A DNA stretch of 10,520 bases from an uncultured Lachnospiraceae bacterium (lineage in GTDB: Bacteria > Bacillota > Clostridia > Lachnospirales > Lachnospiraceae): positions 1 through 10,520 of the forward strand of contig UQAW01000095.1 of assembly GCA_900539175.1 (NCBI GenBank). Reading direction: 5' to 3'. The notes under the pieces are model-generated. The model made no database searches, was not told the DNA's origin, and saw only the letters and a program-made list of their open reading frames with translations. The translations under genes were made by a program, and so were the position numbers. Below are positions 1 to 6,252 of this stretch, one piece after another. Within the stretch, counting starts at the first letter, position 1. Each line of letters opens with the position of its first letter.

Positions 1-10
1 GGAGCATGAA

Positions 11-118
11 ATGCGGAGCAATCCGTGTATCATAGGGGGCAAAATACCTTTTGACCCCAACATCATTATATTAAGAATTTTATGGGAACATACGGATGAG
101 AGTAACAGATTGCAATAG
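11..118 (+). pseudogene. Short fragment resembling the N-terminus of a WYL-type regulator
   Basis: An ATG at 11 follows GGAG at 1-4 with six-base spacing and opens a 35-residue frame that stops at TAG 116-118. The stretch IILRILWEHTDESNRL resembles the start of the helix-turn-helix domain of WYL-domain transcriptional regulators, which often begin with a 'hydrophobic run, then L-x-x-hTDE-x-x-L' pattern before the recognition helix. Here the frame ends just where that domain would continue. Downstream triplets in the same frame do not resume recognisable WYL sequence and hit another stop. I read it as a truncated remnant next to another broken gene. The family assignment rests on about 16 residues and could be wrong; it may simply be a short chance frame. 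Confidence 0.3.
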
Positions 119-277
119 CAGAATAGTGTTCATTTAGCACAGATGGAATATGCAGCCCCAAAAGCGTGCAATGCAGATGCGTAGGGTTGCAGCCATTAAT
201 TTACGGTCTGTTTGAATCACTTTATCGGGACATGTTTTTGATTCGAAAAAAATTTCTGGAAAGAGGGGACGATTTGT

Positions 278-806
278 ATGCATAGCGAAAAGGAAGAGAA
301 ATACATAGAACTGATAAAAGAGATGAGAATGTGCCGCATATGTCAGGACATCAAAGCTCCGGCCTACTGTGAAAACGGGGAATGTCTTATCAATGATAGT
401 CATGGGATAATCCCAGGGCAGGAGGCAGATGTCGATAAGATCTATGTGAACAGGTGGAACATGTGGCAGGGTAGCCTTGACGCAGACATTTGAAAACCTG
501 TACCGTATTTTTAAGGAAGTATTGGGGGAGGGGTTTCTCCTTACGGAAAGATGCGATAAACTGTTTTTTACGAATTTGGTCTGTTGCTACAGGCAGAAGA
601 GGACATCAGGCGTGGCAAATGACGCATGGTATCCATTCTGTGCAAGAAAATATATGGGGAGATTAATCCAGATCATTGAGCCAAAGCTGATCATTGCATT
701 AGGATTGCAGGTATTTGAAGCGTTGGGATGTTGTGAAAACGGCAGAAATACAAGTCTGGAATTCGTTTTGATATATACTGACAGACGATGGAGTTATAGT
801 TCTTGA
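278..806 (+). pseudogene. Broken uracil-DNA glycosylase superfamily gene
   Basis: Two pieces in different frames look like one ancestral protein. Piece one (ATG 278, behind AAGAGGGG at 261-268, stop at 491-493) has a CRIC cysteine pair and ends in NRWNMWQGSLDADI, typical of sequence just before the catalytic GQD(W/Y)G motif of uracil-DNA glycosylase-like proteins in Clostridia. Piece two (frame from about 477 to the stop at 804-806) has KLFFTNLVCCYR and a segment ending PKLIIALGLQVFEAL, matching the central and later core of the same fold. The GQDWG-type motif that should lie between them is missing, so an internal deletion plus a frame change has removed the active-site loop. Past 806 the same frame reads on to 929 and includes IQTWHPLGQ, possibly a degraded version of the C-terminal histidine motif. 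The intact enzyme would excise uracil from DNA; this copy should be inactive. Confidence 0.65.
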
Positions 807-1014
807 TGAAGCGTTAGCCCAGATGGAGATTTCAGTATTGTAATTCAGACATGGCATCCTCTCGGACAATCTTCTTTTGTGGCATTTGCGCTTTGTTGTT
901 TTCTGTTATTGGATGTAATAGGTCAATAAAAGATGGGGTGAGCTTGCTTGTATGAGAAAATTACTTGTGATTTTTGGGAGTAGTCTTGAATTTTTATTTT
1001 AAAAAATGAAATAA
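807..1014. other. Non-coding or decayed stretch between the broken glycosylase and the permease promoter
   Basis: No intact gene is visible. The first 120 bases may be the eroded 3' end of the glycosylase gene, since they continue its last frame (to TAA 927-929) after a stop. The remainder is AT-rich and leads into the -35 element at 1015. I see no tRNA, terminator with a T-tract, or repeat here. Confidence 0.4.
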
Positions 1015-1043
1015 TTGACAAATGTTATATTACAGGATATTCT
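1015..1043 (+). promoter_or_regulatory. Candidate sigma-A promoter of the purine permease
   Basis: A perfect TTGACA at 1015-1020 is followed 17 bases later by TATTCT (1038-1043), a 4/6 match to the -10 box. A perfect TATAAT also lies at 1047-1052, but it is 26 bases from the TTGACA, too far for the same pair. The exact -10 is therefore uncertain. Either choice gives a leader of roughly 100 nt before the permease start. Confidence 0.5.
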
Positions 1044-1055
1044 ATATATAATATG

Positions 1056-1136
1056 GTGTATAGAGATTTGCTGTGCGGAGATTTGGGGTTTTGCCAGGAA
1101 ATTTCAGTACACAATAAGCGTCGTGAGAGGGCGACG
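1056..1136 (+). promoter_or_regulatory. Structured 5' leader upstream of the purine permease, class unknown
   Basis: GTGTA at 1056-1060 pairs with TACAC at 1108-1112. The stem continues as GAGATTT (1063-1069) with AAATTTC (1099-1105), giving a stem of about 14 positions with one G-T wobble in the inner part and one mismatch, around a G-rich loop. A second small hairpin follows: CGTCG 1119-1123 with CGACG 1132-1136. The second stem ends ten bases before the ribosome binding site AGGAGGG (1146-1152). I cannot match this to a known riboswitch class; conserved purine-riboswitch loop sequences are absent. A regulatory role is inferred from the position ahead of a nucleobase transporter. Confidence 0.35.
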
Positions 1137-1158
1137 TAAAAACATAGGAGGGTGGTTT

Positions 1159-2520
1159 ATGGAGAAACTATTTAAACTGAAGGAACACAACACGACAGTC
1201 AAGACAGAAATCATGGCCGGTATTACAACATTTTTGACCATGGCGTATATTTTGGCTGTTAACCCGAATCTGCTGGGCGCTTCCGGTATGGACAGTGGTG
1301 CAGTATTTTCGGCAACGGCGATTGCATCAGCGATTGCGACATTCATTATGGCTTTCTGGGCAAATTATCCCATTGCACTGTCAGCGGGTATGGGACTGAA
1401 TGCTTACTTTGCTTTCACTGTATGTCTGACGGATTTGAATGGGGTAGAAGATCCGTGGAAAATTGCTTTGACAGCAGTATTTGTGGAAGGTATTGTATTT
1501 CTGGTATTATCTGTTTTTAAATTCAGAGAAAGAATTGTCAATGCGATTCCGAGAAATCTGAAACTTGGCATTACCGCCGGTATTGGTTTGTTTATTGCAT
1601 TCATCGGACTTCAGGGAGCAGGTGTTGTATCTGCGGATGCATCAACGCTTGTGACTTTGGGATCTTTTAAGAGTCCGGGAATGGTGCTTTGTCTGGTGGG
1701 AGTTATTCTTACGGTTGTTTTGATGCATCATAAGGTAAAAGGTGCGATACTGTGGGGAATTCTCGGAACCTGGATTCTTGGAATCATCGCAGAATTGACG
1801 GGCTGGTATGTGGTAGACGCCAAAGCCGGTGTGTATTCACTGATTCCATCTTTGAGTGCACAGAGTTTTATTCCGCCTTCTATTGCTCCGACATTTATGA
1901 AGTTTGATTTTTCATGGGTTGGACAGCATATCGTCCAATTCCTCACCATTGTATTCTCATTCTTGTTTGTAGATATGTTTGATACGGTTGGTACTGTAAT
2001 TGGTGTTGCAGATCAGGCGGATCTTTTGGATGAGAATGGTGAACTTCCAAAAGTAGGTCCGGTACTTACCTCCGATGCAATCGGAACGACAGTAGGTGCT
2101 TGCCTTGGTACTTCAACGATCACAAGTTTTGTGGAATCCAGTGCAGGTGTGGCTGAGGGCGGAAGAACTGGTCTGACAGCATTGACAACTGGTGTATTGT
2201 TCCTGGTTGCGTTGGTGCTTTCACCGATCTTTCTGGCAATTCCAAGCTTTGCAACTGCTCCGGCTCTGATCATCGTTGGATTCAATATGACCAAGTCCAT
2301 CACAAAGATGAAGTTTGATGATGATATGGCAGATGCGATTGCCGGTTATTTGGCATTTCTTATGATGCCGCTCAGTTATTCGATCGCAAACGGTATTATG
2401 TTTGGAATGCTGTCCTGGATTCTGATCAAACTGTTCACAGGAAAGGCAAAAGAGATCAATCCATTTATGTATGTAATCGGAGCATTGTTCGTGCTGCGAA
2501 TTATAACATTGGTGGTATAA
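1159..2520 (+). CDS. AzgA/PbuG-type purine (hypoxanthine/guanine/adenine) permease, NCS2 family
   Basis: This 453-residue polytopic membrane protein should import purine bases by proton symport for salvage. The N-terminus (TVKTEIMAGITTFLTMAYIL) and the segment SAGMGLNAYFAFTV are characteristic of the AzgA-like branch of NCS2 transporters (COG2252). DMFDTVGTVIG begins near residue 272. A Ser/Thr/Gly-rich substrate-site region containing GTSTITSFVESSAGVAEGG starts near residue 317. Length is normal for the family (about 430-460), with 12 or more hydrophobic segments. I chose ATG 1159 because AGGAGGG at 1146-1152 sits at correct spacing and homologues start with this MEKLFKL-like end; the open frame reaches back to 1015 but that part overlaps the promoter and leader. 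It is transcribed alone: own promoter, terminator at 2552-2584. Which purine is preferred cannot be read from the sequence. Confidence 0.93.
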   Translation: MEKLFKLKEHNTTVKTEIMAGITTFLTMAYILAVNPNLLGASGMDSGAVFSATAIASAIATFIMAFWANYPIALSAGMGLNAYFAFTVCLTDLNGVEDPWKIALTAVFVEGIVFLVLSVFKFRERIVNAIPRNLKLGITAGIGLFIAFIGLQGAGVVSADASTLVTLGSFKSPGMVLCLVGVILTVVLMHHKVKGAILWGILGTWILGIIAELTGWYVVDAKAGVYSLIPSLSAQSFIPPSIAPTFMKFDFSWVGQHIVQFLTIVFSFLFVDMFDTVGTVIGVADQADLLDENGELPKVGPVLTSDAIGTTVGACLGTSTITSFVESSAGVAEGGRTGLTALTTGVLFLVALVLSPIFLAIPSFATAPALIIVGFNMTKSITKMKFDDDMADAIAGYLAFLMMPLSYSIANGIMFGMLSWILIKLFTGKAKEINPFMYVIGALFVLRIITLVV

Positions 2521-2551
2521 GTATCTGAACGAAAATTTTATTATGGTGTAA

Positions 2552-2584
2552 AGGGTTACTGCAATTTATGCGGTAGCCCTTTTT
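2552..2584 (+). terminator. Rho-independent terminator of the permease gene
   Basis: AGGGTTACTGC (2552-2562) pairs with GCGGTAGCCCT (2570-2580) through 11 positions, including two G-T wobbles, around a seven-base loop, followed directly by a T-run. It lies 31 bases past the permease stop. Confidence 0.9.
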
Positions 2585-2606
2585 CAAATATTAACAGAAA
2601 ATTGAT

Positions 2607-2653
2607 AAAAAAGTCTTCCGGGAAAAGGCAGGTTTCCTTCGGAAGACTTTTTT
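2607..2653. terminator. Second terminator hairpin, possibly bidirectional
   Basis: Six A's precede GTCTTCCG (2613-2620), which pairs with CGGAAGAC (2640-2647), followed by six T's (2648-2653). An inner GGAAA/TTTCC stem (2621-2625, 2633-2637) extends the hairpin. With an A-tract on one side and a T-tract on the other it could work on both strands. It ends six bases before the spoIIIA promoter and would shield the sporulation operon from read-through from the permease. Confidence 0.85.
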
Positions 2654-2658
2654 AGATG

Positions 2659-2686
2659 GAATATTTCGATATGGGATTCATATAAT
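2659..2686 (+). promoter_or_regulatory. Candidate sigma-E promoter of the spoIIIA operon
   Basis: GAATATT (2659-2665) matches the sigma-E -35 pattern (K-M-ATATT in Bacillus subtilis). CATATAAT (2679-2686) matches the -10 pattern CATACAAT at seven of eight positions. The 13-base spacing is in the sigma-E range. Transcription would start near 2693, some 40 bases before spoIIIAA. Mother-cell sigma-E control of spoIIIA is established in B. subtilis and conserved in Clostridia, so motif and context agree. Confidence 0.75.
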
Positions 2687-2734
2687 TTTTGTAAGAGACG
2701 AATGAGAAATGAATATGAGTAAGGGGTGAGGGAA

Positions 2735-3697
2735 ATGAAAAAAACAGATATAACAAGATTGTTTGCAAAGCAGGTACGTGCAATACTGGAAAAGTTCGGA
2801 GAGGATTTTGAGCATATTTATGAAATACGGCTTCGGATCGGAGCTCCCCTTCAAATTATCTATGAAGGCAGAGATTACTTTCTGAAGGCAAATGGGAATG
2901 AGACATTTTTGGCAAGGAATGCCTATGAAGTTACAGCACAGGATATCTGTGATACGATGGAGTACATAGGAAATTATTCCTTGTACGCTTATGAGGACGA
3001 GCTTCGGCAGGGATTTCTGACGGTTCAGGGGGGACATCGGGTAGGTGTTGCAGGGCAGGTGATTCTGGAAAATGGGAGAGTGAAGGGAGTAAATCCGATT
3101 ACCTGCGTCAATGTGAGGTTGTCTCATCAGATTTTGGGCTGTGCAGACAGTGTATTTCCTTATCTTTGGGAAGATGGGGAATTTTGTCATACACTGATTA
3201 TTTCAGCGCCGCGATGCGGAAAAACTACACTTCTTCGGGATATCGTGAGACAGATTTCTGATGGAAATGAGCGATTTTCCGGATTGACCGTAGGGGTGGT
3301 TGATGAACGGTCAGAAATCGCCGGATGTTATCAGGGGGTACCGCAGAATGATGTGGGAATTCGTACCGATGTATTGGATGGGTGTCCCAAAGCAGAAGGA
3401 ATGATGATGATGATTCGTTCCATGTCTCCTCAGGTTGTAGCCGTGGATGAAATTGGTACACCGGAGGATATTAAGGCACTGGAATCTGTATTGAATTGCG
3501 GATGTAAGATTTTGGCTACCGTTCATGGAAACAATATTGATGATGTGAGAAAAAAGCCATTGTTATCTGCAATGGTTCATGCACACATCTTTGACCGTTA
3601 TGTTCTGCTGTCCAACCGGATGCAGGCAGGAACGGTCCAGTCTGTCTATGATGGGAGAGGAACTTGCTTATTTGAGAGGGAGCGTTTTGCATGCTAA
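2735..3697 (+). CDS. spoIIIAA: Stage III sporulation protein AA, AAA-type ATPase of the feeding channel
   Basis: This 320-residue cytoplasmic ATPase is related to type II/IV secretion ATPases. In the mother cell it is thought to power or gate the SpoIIIA-SpoIIQ channel that keeps the forespore active. The N-terminal half carries the family signature IYEIRLRIGAPL, followed by an HRVGVAG segment. The Walker A region SAPRCGKTT lies at residues 157-165 (Lys163), and Walker B VVAVDEIG at about 235-242 (Asp238-Glu239). The first glycine of the P-loop is replaced by serine. ATG 2735 is preferred over an in-frame GTG at 2726 because AAGGGGTG (2721-2728) would overlap the GTG but is well spaced for the ATG. 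It is the first gene of the operon and overlaps spoIIIAB by seven bases. Confidence 0.96.
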   Translation: MKKTDITRLFAKQVRAILEKFGEDFEHIYEIRLRIGAPLQIIYEGRDYFLKANGNETFLARNAYEVTAQDICDTMEYIGNYSLYAYEDELRQGFLTVQGGHRVGVAGQVILENGRVKGVNPITCVNVRLSHQILGCADSVFPYLWEDGEFCHTLIISAPRCGKTTLLRDIVRQISDGNERFSGLTVGVVDERSEIAGCYQGVPQNDVGIRTDVLDGCPKAEGMMMMIRSMSPQVVAVDEIGTPEDIKALESVLNCGCKILATVHGNNIDDVRKKPLLSAMVHAHIFDRYVLLSNRMQAGTVQSVYDGRGTCLFERERFAC

Positions 3698-4209
3698 GAG
3701 GAACAGCTATTGTACTTTTTGTGATCTGCTGTGGTCTGCTGGGATTTACCAAAAGCAGGGCAGAGGCAGGGAGAATCAAGGAATTGAAGACACTGCGCAG
3801 GATGACTTCGTTGTTGTCCGGCGCGGTAAGTTACGGAACGGTTCCGCTGCCGACAGCGCTGTGGTCTGTTGGTGCAAAGATGGAGAATCCATATCGGGAT
3901 TTTTTGCAGGATGTCTCCAGGGAGTTGGACGACCTTTCCGGGCAGTCCTTTACAGAAGTTTTTAATAAAAATGCAGATTGTTATCTGCCGGATACCCATC
4001 TTCGCAGGGAAGACCGGGAAAATCTGAAGGCGATGGGGGCGGACCTGGGGTTTCTGGATAAGCAGATGCAGTTACAGACACTCAGGTCATATCAAATGGA
4101 ATTAGACCAAAGAATAGAAGAATTGCAGGAGGGGCTTCCGACAAGGATGAAACTGTATCAGAGTCTGGGTATCATGGGAGGATTGTTTGTGGCGATACTT
4201 TTAATTTAA
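3691..4209 (+). CDS. spoIIIAB: Stage III sporulation protein AB
   Basis: This 172-residue membrane protein has a type II secretion GspF-like architecture. One membrane helix is at residues 4-20, a mostly helical cytoplasmic body follows with RRMTSLLSGAVSYGTVPLP and a Gln/Leu/Glu-rich coiled region (about 125-150), and a C-terminal helix is at about 158-172. In the SpoIIIA complex AB is thought to form the membrane platform on which the AA ATPase acts. Start ATG 3691 lies inside the end of spoIIIAA, with AGAGGGAG (3675-3682) as ribosome binding site, so the two are likely translationally coupled. The stop codon lies within a 23-base tandem duplication, and a long palindrome separates this gene from spoIIIAC, unlike the tight spacing elsewhere in the operon. 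Confidence 0.95.
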   Translation: MLRGTAIVLFVICCGLLGFTKSRAEAGRIKELKTLRRMTSLLSGAVSYGTVPLPTALWSVGAKMENPYRDFLQDVSRELDDLSGQSFTEVFNKNADCYLPDTHLRREDRENLKAMGADLGFLDKQMQLQTLRSYQMELDQRIEELQEGLPTRMKLYQSLGIMGGLFVAILLI

Positions 4210-4250
4210 GAGGGGGACGGAAAATCATTTAAGGGGTGGACGGAAAATCG
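4205..4250 (+). repeat. Imperfect 23-bp tandem duplication spanning the spoIIIAB stop codon
   Basis: Positions 4205-4227 and 4228-4250 align base for base with three differences (A/G, G/T and A/G). Both contain TTTAAG at the left and GGACGGAAAATC towards the right end. The first copy holds the spoIIIAB stop codon; the right end of the second copy is the left end of the long palindrome that follows. Confidence 0.85.
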
Positions 4251-4429
4251 TGTGGTTGGAAGGGACTGGTGCAGTCCGCTTGCTTCTGCGCTTCTCCTCA
4301 GCTAACTTGCGTTCTCACTAAGACACTCAGGAAAGCCTTCGCGCCTAAGTGTTCACAGCAAGTGGATCTTCGGACACGCTCCGAAGTCAGCACGGACCGC
4401 ACCAGTCCCTTCCAACCACACGATTTTCC
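4242..4429. repeat. Long palindromic stem-loop element inserted in the spoIIIA operon
   Basis: The 31-base arm at 4242-4272 is the exact reverse complement of 4399-4429 (outer ends GGAAAATCG and CGATTTTCC). After one A-C mismatch the stem continues with GTCCG 4274-4278 against CGGAC 4393-4397. The interior folds further: CTTCGGA 4368-4374 pairs perfectly with TCCGAAG 4380-4386 around five bases, ACTTGC 4305-4310 pairs with GCAAGT 4358-4363, and ACACTCAGG 4323-4331 pairs with CCTAAGTGT 4344-4352 except one position. No T-tract follows, so it is not a standard terminator. A 70-codon frame (GTG 4236 to 4448) crosses it but looks incidental. It would be transcribed between spoIIIAB and spoIIIAC. 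It may be a small non-autonomous mobile or dispersed repeat, or an RNA processing or folding element; copies elsewhere cannot be tested here. Confidence 0.85.
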
Positions 4430-4514
4430 TGACTTTGGAGACCAATAATTTACCGGAAACTTTGGCAGAGAGTTTGCTGATTGTAAGGATTAAGGATAAA
4501 GGAAGGGGTTTGAG

Positions 4515-4709
4515 TTGGAGGTTGGTATTATTTTTAAGATTGGTGCAGTGGGGATTCTGGTTTCGGTGTTGGGACAGGTCTTAAAGCACAGTGGGAGAGA
4601 GGAACAGGCGTTTCTTACCAGTCTTGCAGGATTGATCGTAGTGTTGTTCTGGCTGCTTCCTTATATATCGGATTTGTTCGAAACTATAAGGCAGTTGTTT
4701 ACTTTGTAG
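4515..4709 (+). CDS. spoIIIAC: Stage III sporulation protein AC
   Basis: This 64-residue protein consists of two membrane helices (about residues 5-24 and 33-55) joined by the conserved loop KHSGREEQA, a hallmark of SpoIIIAC. The family has no enzymatic motif; it is a membrane component of the mother-cell feeding channel, related to SpoIIIAD. The start is TTG 4515, six bases behind GGAAGGGG (4501-4508); no in-frame ATG exists near the conserved N-terminus. Full length for the family (about 65-68). Its distance of 305 bases from spoIIIAB, because of the palindrome, means it cannot be coupled to spoIIIAB translation and depends on its own binding site. Confidence 0.95.
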   Translation: MEVGIIFKIGAVGILVSVLGQVLKHSGREEQAFLTSLAGLIVVLFWLLPYISDLFETIRQLFTL

Positions 4710-4721
4710 GGGGTGGCGATT

Positions 4722-5108
4722 TTGGACGTAATTAAGATTGCAGTGTTGGGGATTGCGGGATTGATTTTGTGTCTGATGGTCAGGGAAGTGCGTCCGGAGT
4801 ATGCTGCTTATATTTCTTTAGGCACAGGGCTTTGCATTATGCTTTTGGCGACGGGGAAGCTTCAGTATTTGTTGGATATGCTGCAGAAGCTGGAGCAATA
4901 TGTGCCGATTGATACCACATATCTGCATGCATTGATGAAGATGATTGGAATTACTTATGTGGGGCAGTTTTCGGCAGGACTTTGTAAGGATGCCGGATAT
5001 TCAGCGATTGCGGGGCAGATTGAAATATTCAGTAAGTTATCAATACTTGCAATCAGTATGCCGATTCTCATGGCATTGATGGATACGATTCAGGGATTTT
5101 TGTCATGA
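4722..5108 (+). CDS. spoIIIAD: Stage III sporulation protein AD
   Basis: This 128-residue polytopic membrane protein of the SpoIIIAC/AD family is part of the channel base in the mother-cell membrane. It has hydrophobic segments at about residues 4-21, 27-43, 68-85 and 103-122, and the conserved stretch LCKDAGYSAIAGQIEIFSK in its second half. TTG 4722 is the preferred start because GGGGGTG ending at 4715 gives six-base spacing. A GTG at 4713 (131 residues) is possible but would overlap that binding site. The gene starts 12 bases after spoIIIAC and overlaps spoIIIAE by ATGA (5105-5108), suggesting coupled translation. Confidence 0.94.
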   Translation: MDVIKIAVLGIAGLILCLMVREVRPEYAAYISLGTGLCIMLLATGKLQYLLDMLQKLEQYVPIDTTYLHALMKMIGITYVGQFSAGLCKDAGYSAIAGQIEIFSKLSILAISMPILMALMDTIQGFLS

Positions 5109-6244
5109 AACGATGGGTGATGCTTTTGTTGGCTGCAGTGTTTTTTACAGTTCTGGGACAAGAAGTGGTATGGGCCCAGGGGGAGCTTCCGGTGGAGGAC
5201 TCGTTAGTGGATTCTATGGATCTGGATTCGGTTCAGGAGGCAGTGGACGGATTGTTGGGAGAATCGTCCATATCTTTTGATGAGGCACTACAGGAGCTGA
5301 TGACGGGGGAGCAGCCGTTTTCCGGAGAGAATATGGCGCAGATGGTGCTGACGTTTCTGGAAGCTTCCTGGGGAACACAGAAGACAATTTGGATTCATAT
5401 TTTAATTCTGGTATTGGCAGCGGCGCTGTGTTCCAATTTTTCCAGTTTATTTTCCAATGGGCAGTTAGGGGAAATGAGTTTTTATCTGGTATACCTGTTG
5501 GTTTTTACGCTGCTGGTAAAAAATCTGGGGATTTTAAGTGAAGAGCTACAAGATACATTAAAGGGTGTTGTTGCTTTTATGCAGGCACTTACCCCGGCTT
5601 ATTTTCTGGCTGTGGCAACGGCAACCGGGGCATCGACGGCTGCCATGTTTTACCAGGTGGTACTGTTGGTCATTACGTTGGTAGAGCGCATATTGATAAA
5701 TCTGGTACTTCCGGGGATCCATGTCTTTGTACTATTATCATTTGTAAATCAACTCTATAAGGAGGACTTGCTGTCCAGAATGGCGGATTTACTGAAGAAC
5801 ATGATTTGTTGGACGATGAAAACAATGATGGGAGTGATCGTGGGATTGCAGGTGACCAGAAGTCTGATCTCGCCGGCATTGGATTCCTTAAGAAGAACAG
5901 CAATCGGAAAAACGGCAGGTGCTATACCGGGCCTGGGGAATGCGATCAATGCAGTTACGGAAATGGTTCTTGGTTCGGCAGTTCTGGTACGTAACTGCGT
6001 AGGAGTTACTGCGGTTATCATTCTGTTTTTGTGTGCACTGCAGCCGGTCCTGCATATTTCAGTCAGCGGCTTTACCTATCGGTTTCTGGCTGCCTTTACC
6101 CAGCCGGTTTCGGATAAGCGGATGGTAGGAGCATTACAGGCGATGGGAGAAGGGTGCAGTCTTCTGCTCAAGGTGCTGTTTACTACGGAAATTTTGTTTT
6201 TGCTGACTATTGCAATTTTGGCAGGGACCGTCAGCGGAGTATAG
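5105..6244 (+). CDS. spoIIIAE: Stage III sporulation protein AE
   Basis: The largest SpoIIIA protein here (379 residues) is a multi-span membrane permease-like component. It has a signal-like N-terminus (residues 1-24, hydrophobic core MLLLAAVFFTVLG, ending VWA-Q). An acidic extracytoplasmic region of about 70 residues follows, then membrane segments near 95-112, 126-144, 155-175, 181-213, 236-252, 284-312 and 353-375. Conserved landmarks are LTPAYFLAVATATG (about 162-175), the LPGIHVFVLLSFVNQ segment and SLRRTAIGKTAGAIPGLGNA (261-280). Length is close to the family norm of about 380-400. ATG 5105 overlaps the spoIIIAD stop (ATGA). Its place in the complex is thought to be the transmembrane conduit; the transported substrate is unknown in all species. 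Confidence 0.95.
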   Translation: MKRWVMLLLAAVFFTVLGQEVVWAQGELPVEDSLVDSMDLDSVQEAVDGLLGESSISFDEALQELMTGEQPFSGENMAQMVLTFLEASWGTQKTIWIHILILVLAAALCSNFSSLFSNGQLGEMSFYLVYLLVFTLLVKNLGILSEELQDTLKGVVAFMQALTPAYFLAVATATGASTAAMFYQVVLLVITLVERILINLVLPGIHVFVLLSFVNQLYKEDLLSRMADLLKNMICWTMKTMMGVIVGLQVTRSLISPALDSLRRTAIGKTAGAIPGLGNAINAVTEMVLGSAVLVRNCVGVTAVIILFLCALQPVLHISVSGFTYRFLAAFTQPVSDKRMVGALQAMGEGCSLLLKVLFTTEILFLLTIAILAGTVSGV

Positions 6245-6252
6245 AGAGGGGG

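Noticed and set aside
134..403. 89-codon minus-strand frame over the glycosylase start
   Set aside because: It overlaps the conserved plus-strand glycosylase remnant and has no ribosome binding site or domain I can recognise.
1015..1158. Purine riboswitch upstream of the permease
   Set aside because: The conserved joining-region and loop sequences of the purine aptamer (such as the TCTACC and CCGTAAA-like segments around the P2/P3 loops) are not present in order, although stems exist.
2678..3190. 170-codon open frame on the minus strand
   Set aside because: It lies entirely opposite the promoter region and first half of spoIIIAA, which has clear family motifs; the minus-strand product has no recognisable domain.
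4242..4429. CRISPR array or tRNA/rRNA in the spoIIIAB-AC gap
   Set aside because: The structure is a single inverted repeat with branched loop, not regularly spaced direct repeats, and no tRNA T-loop or anticodon arm pattern is present.
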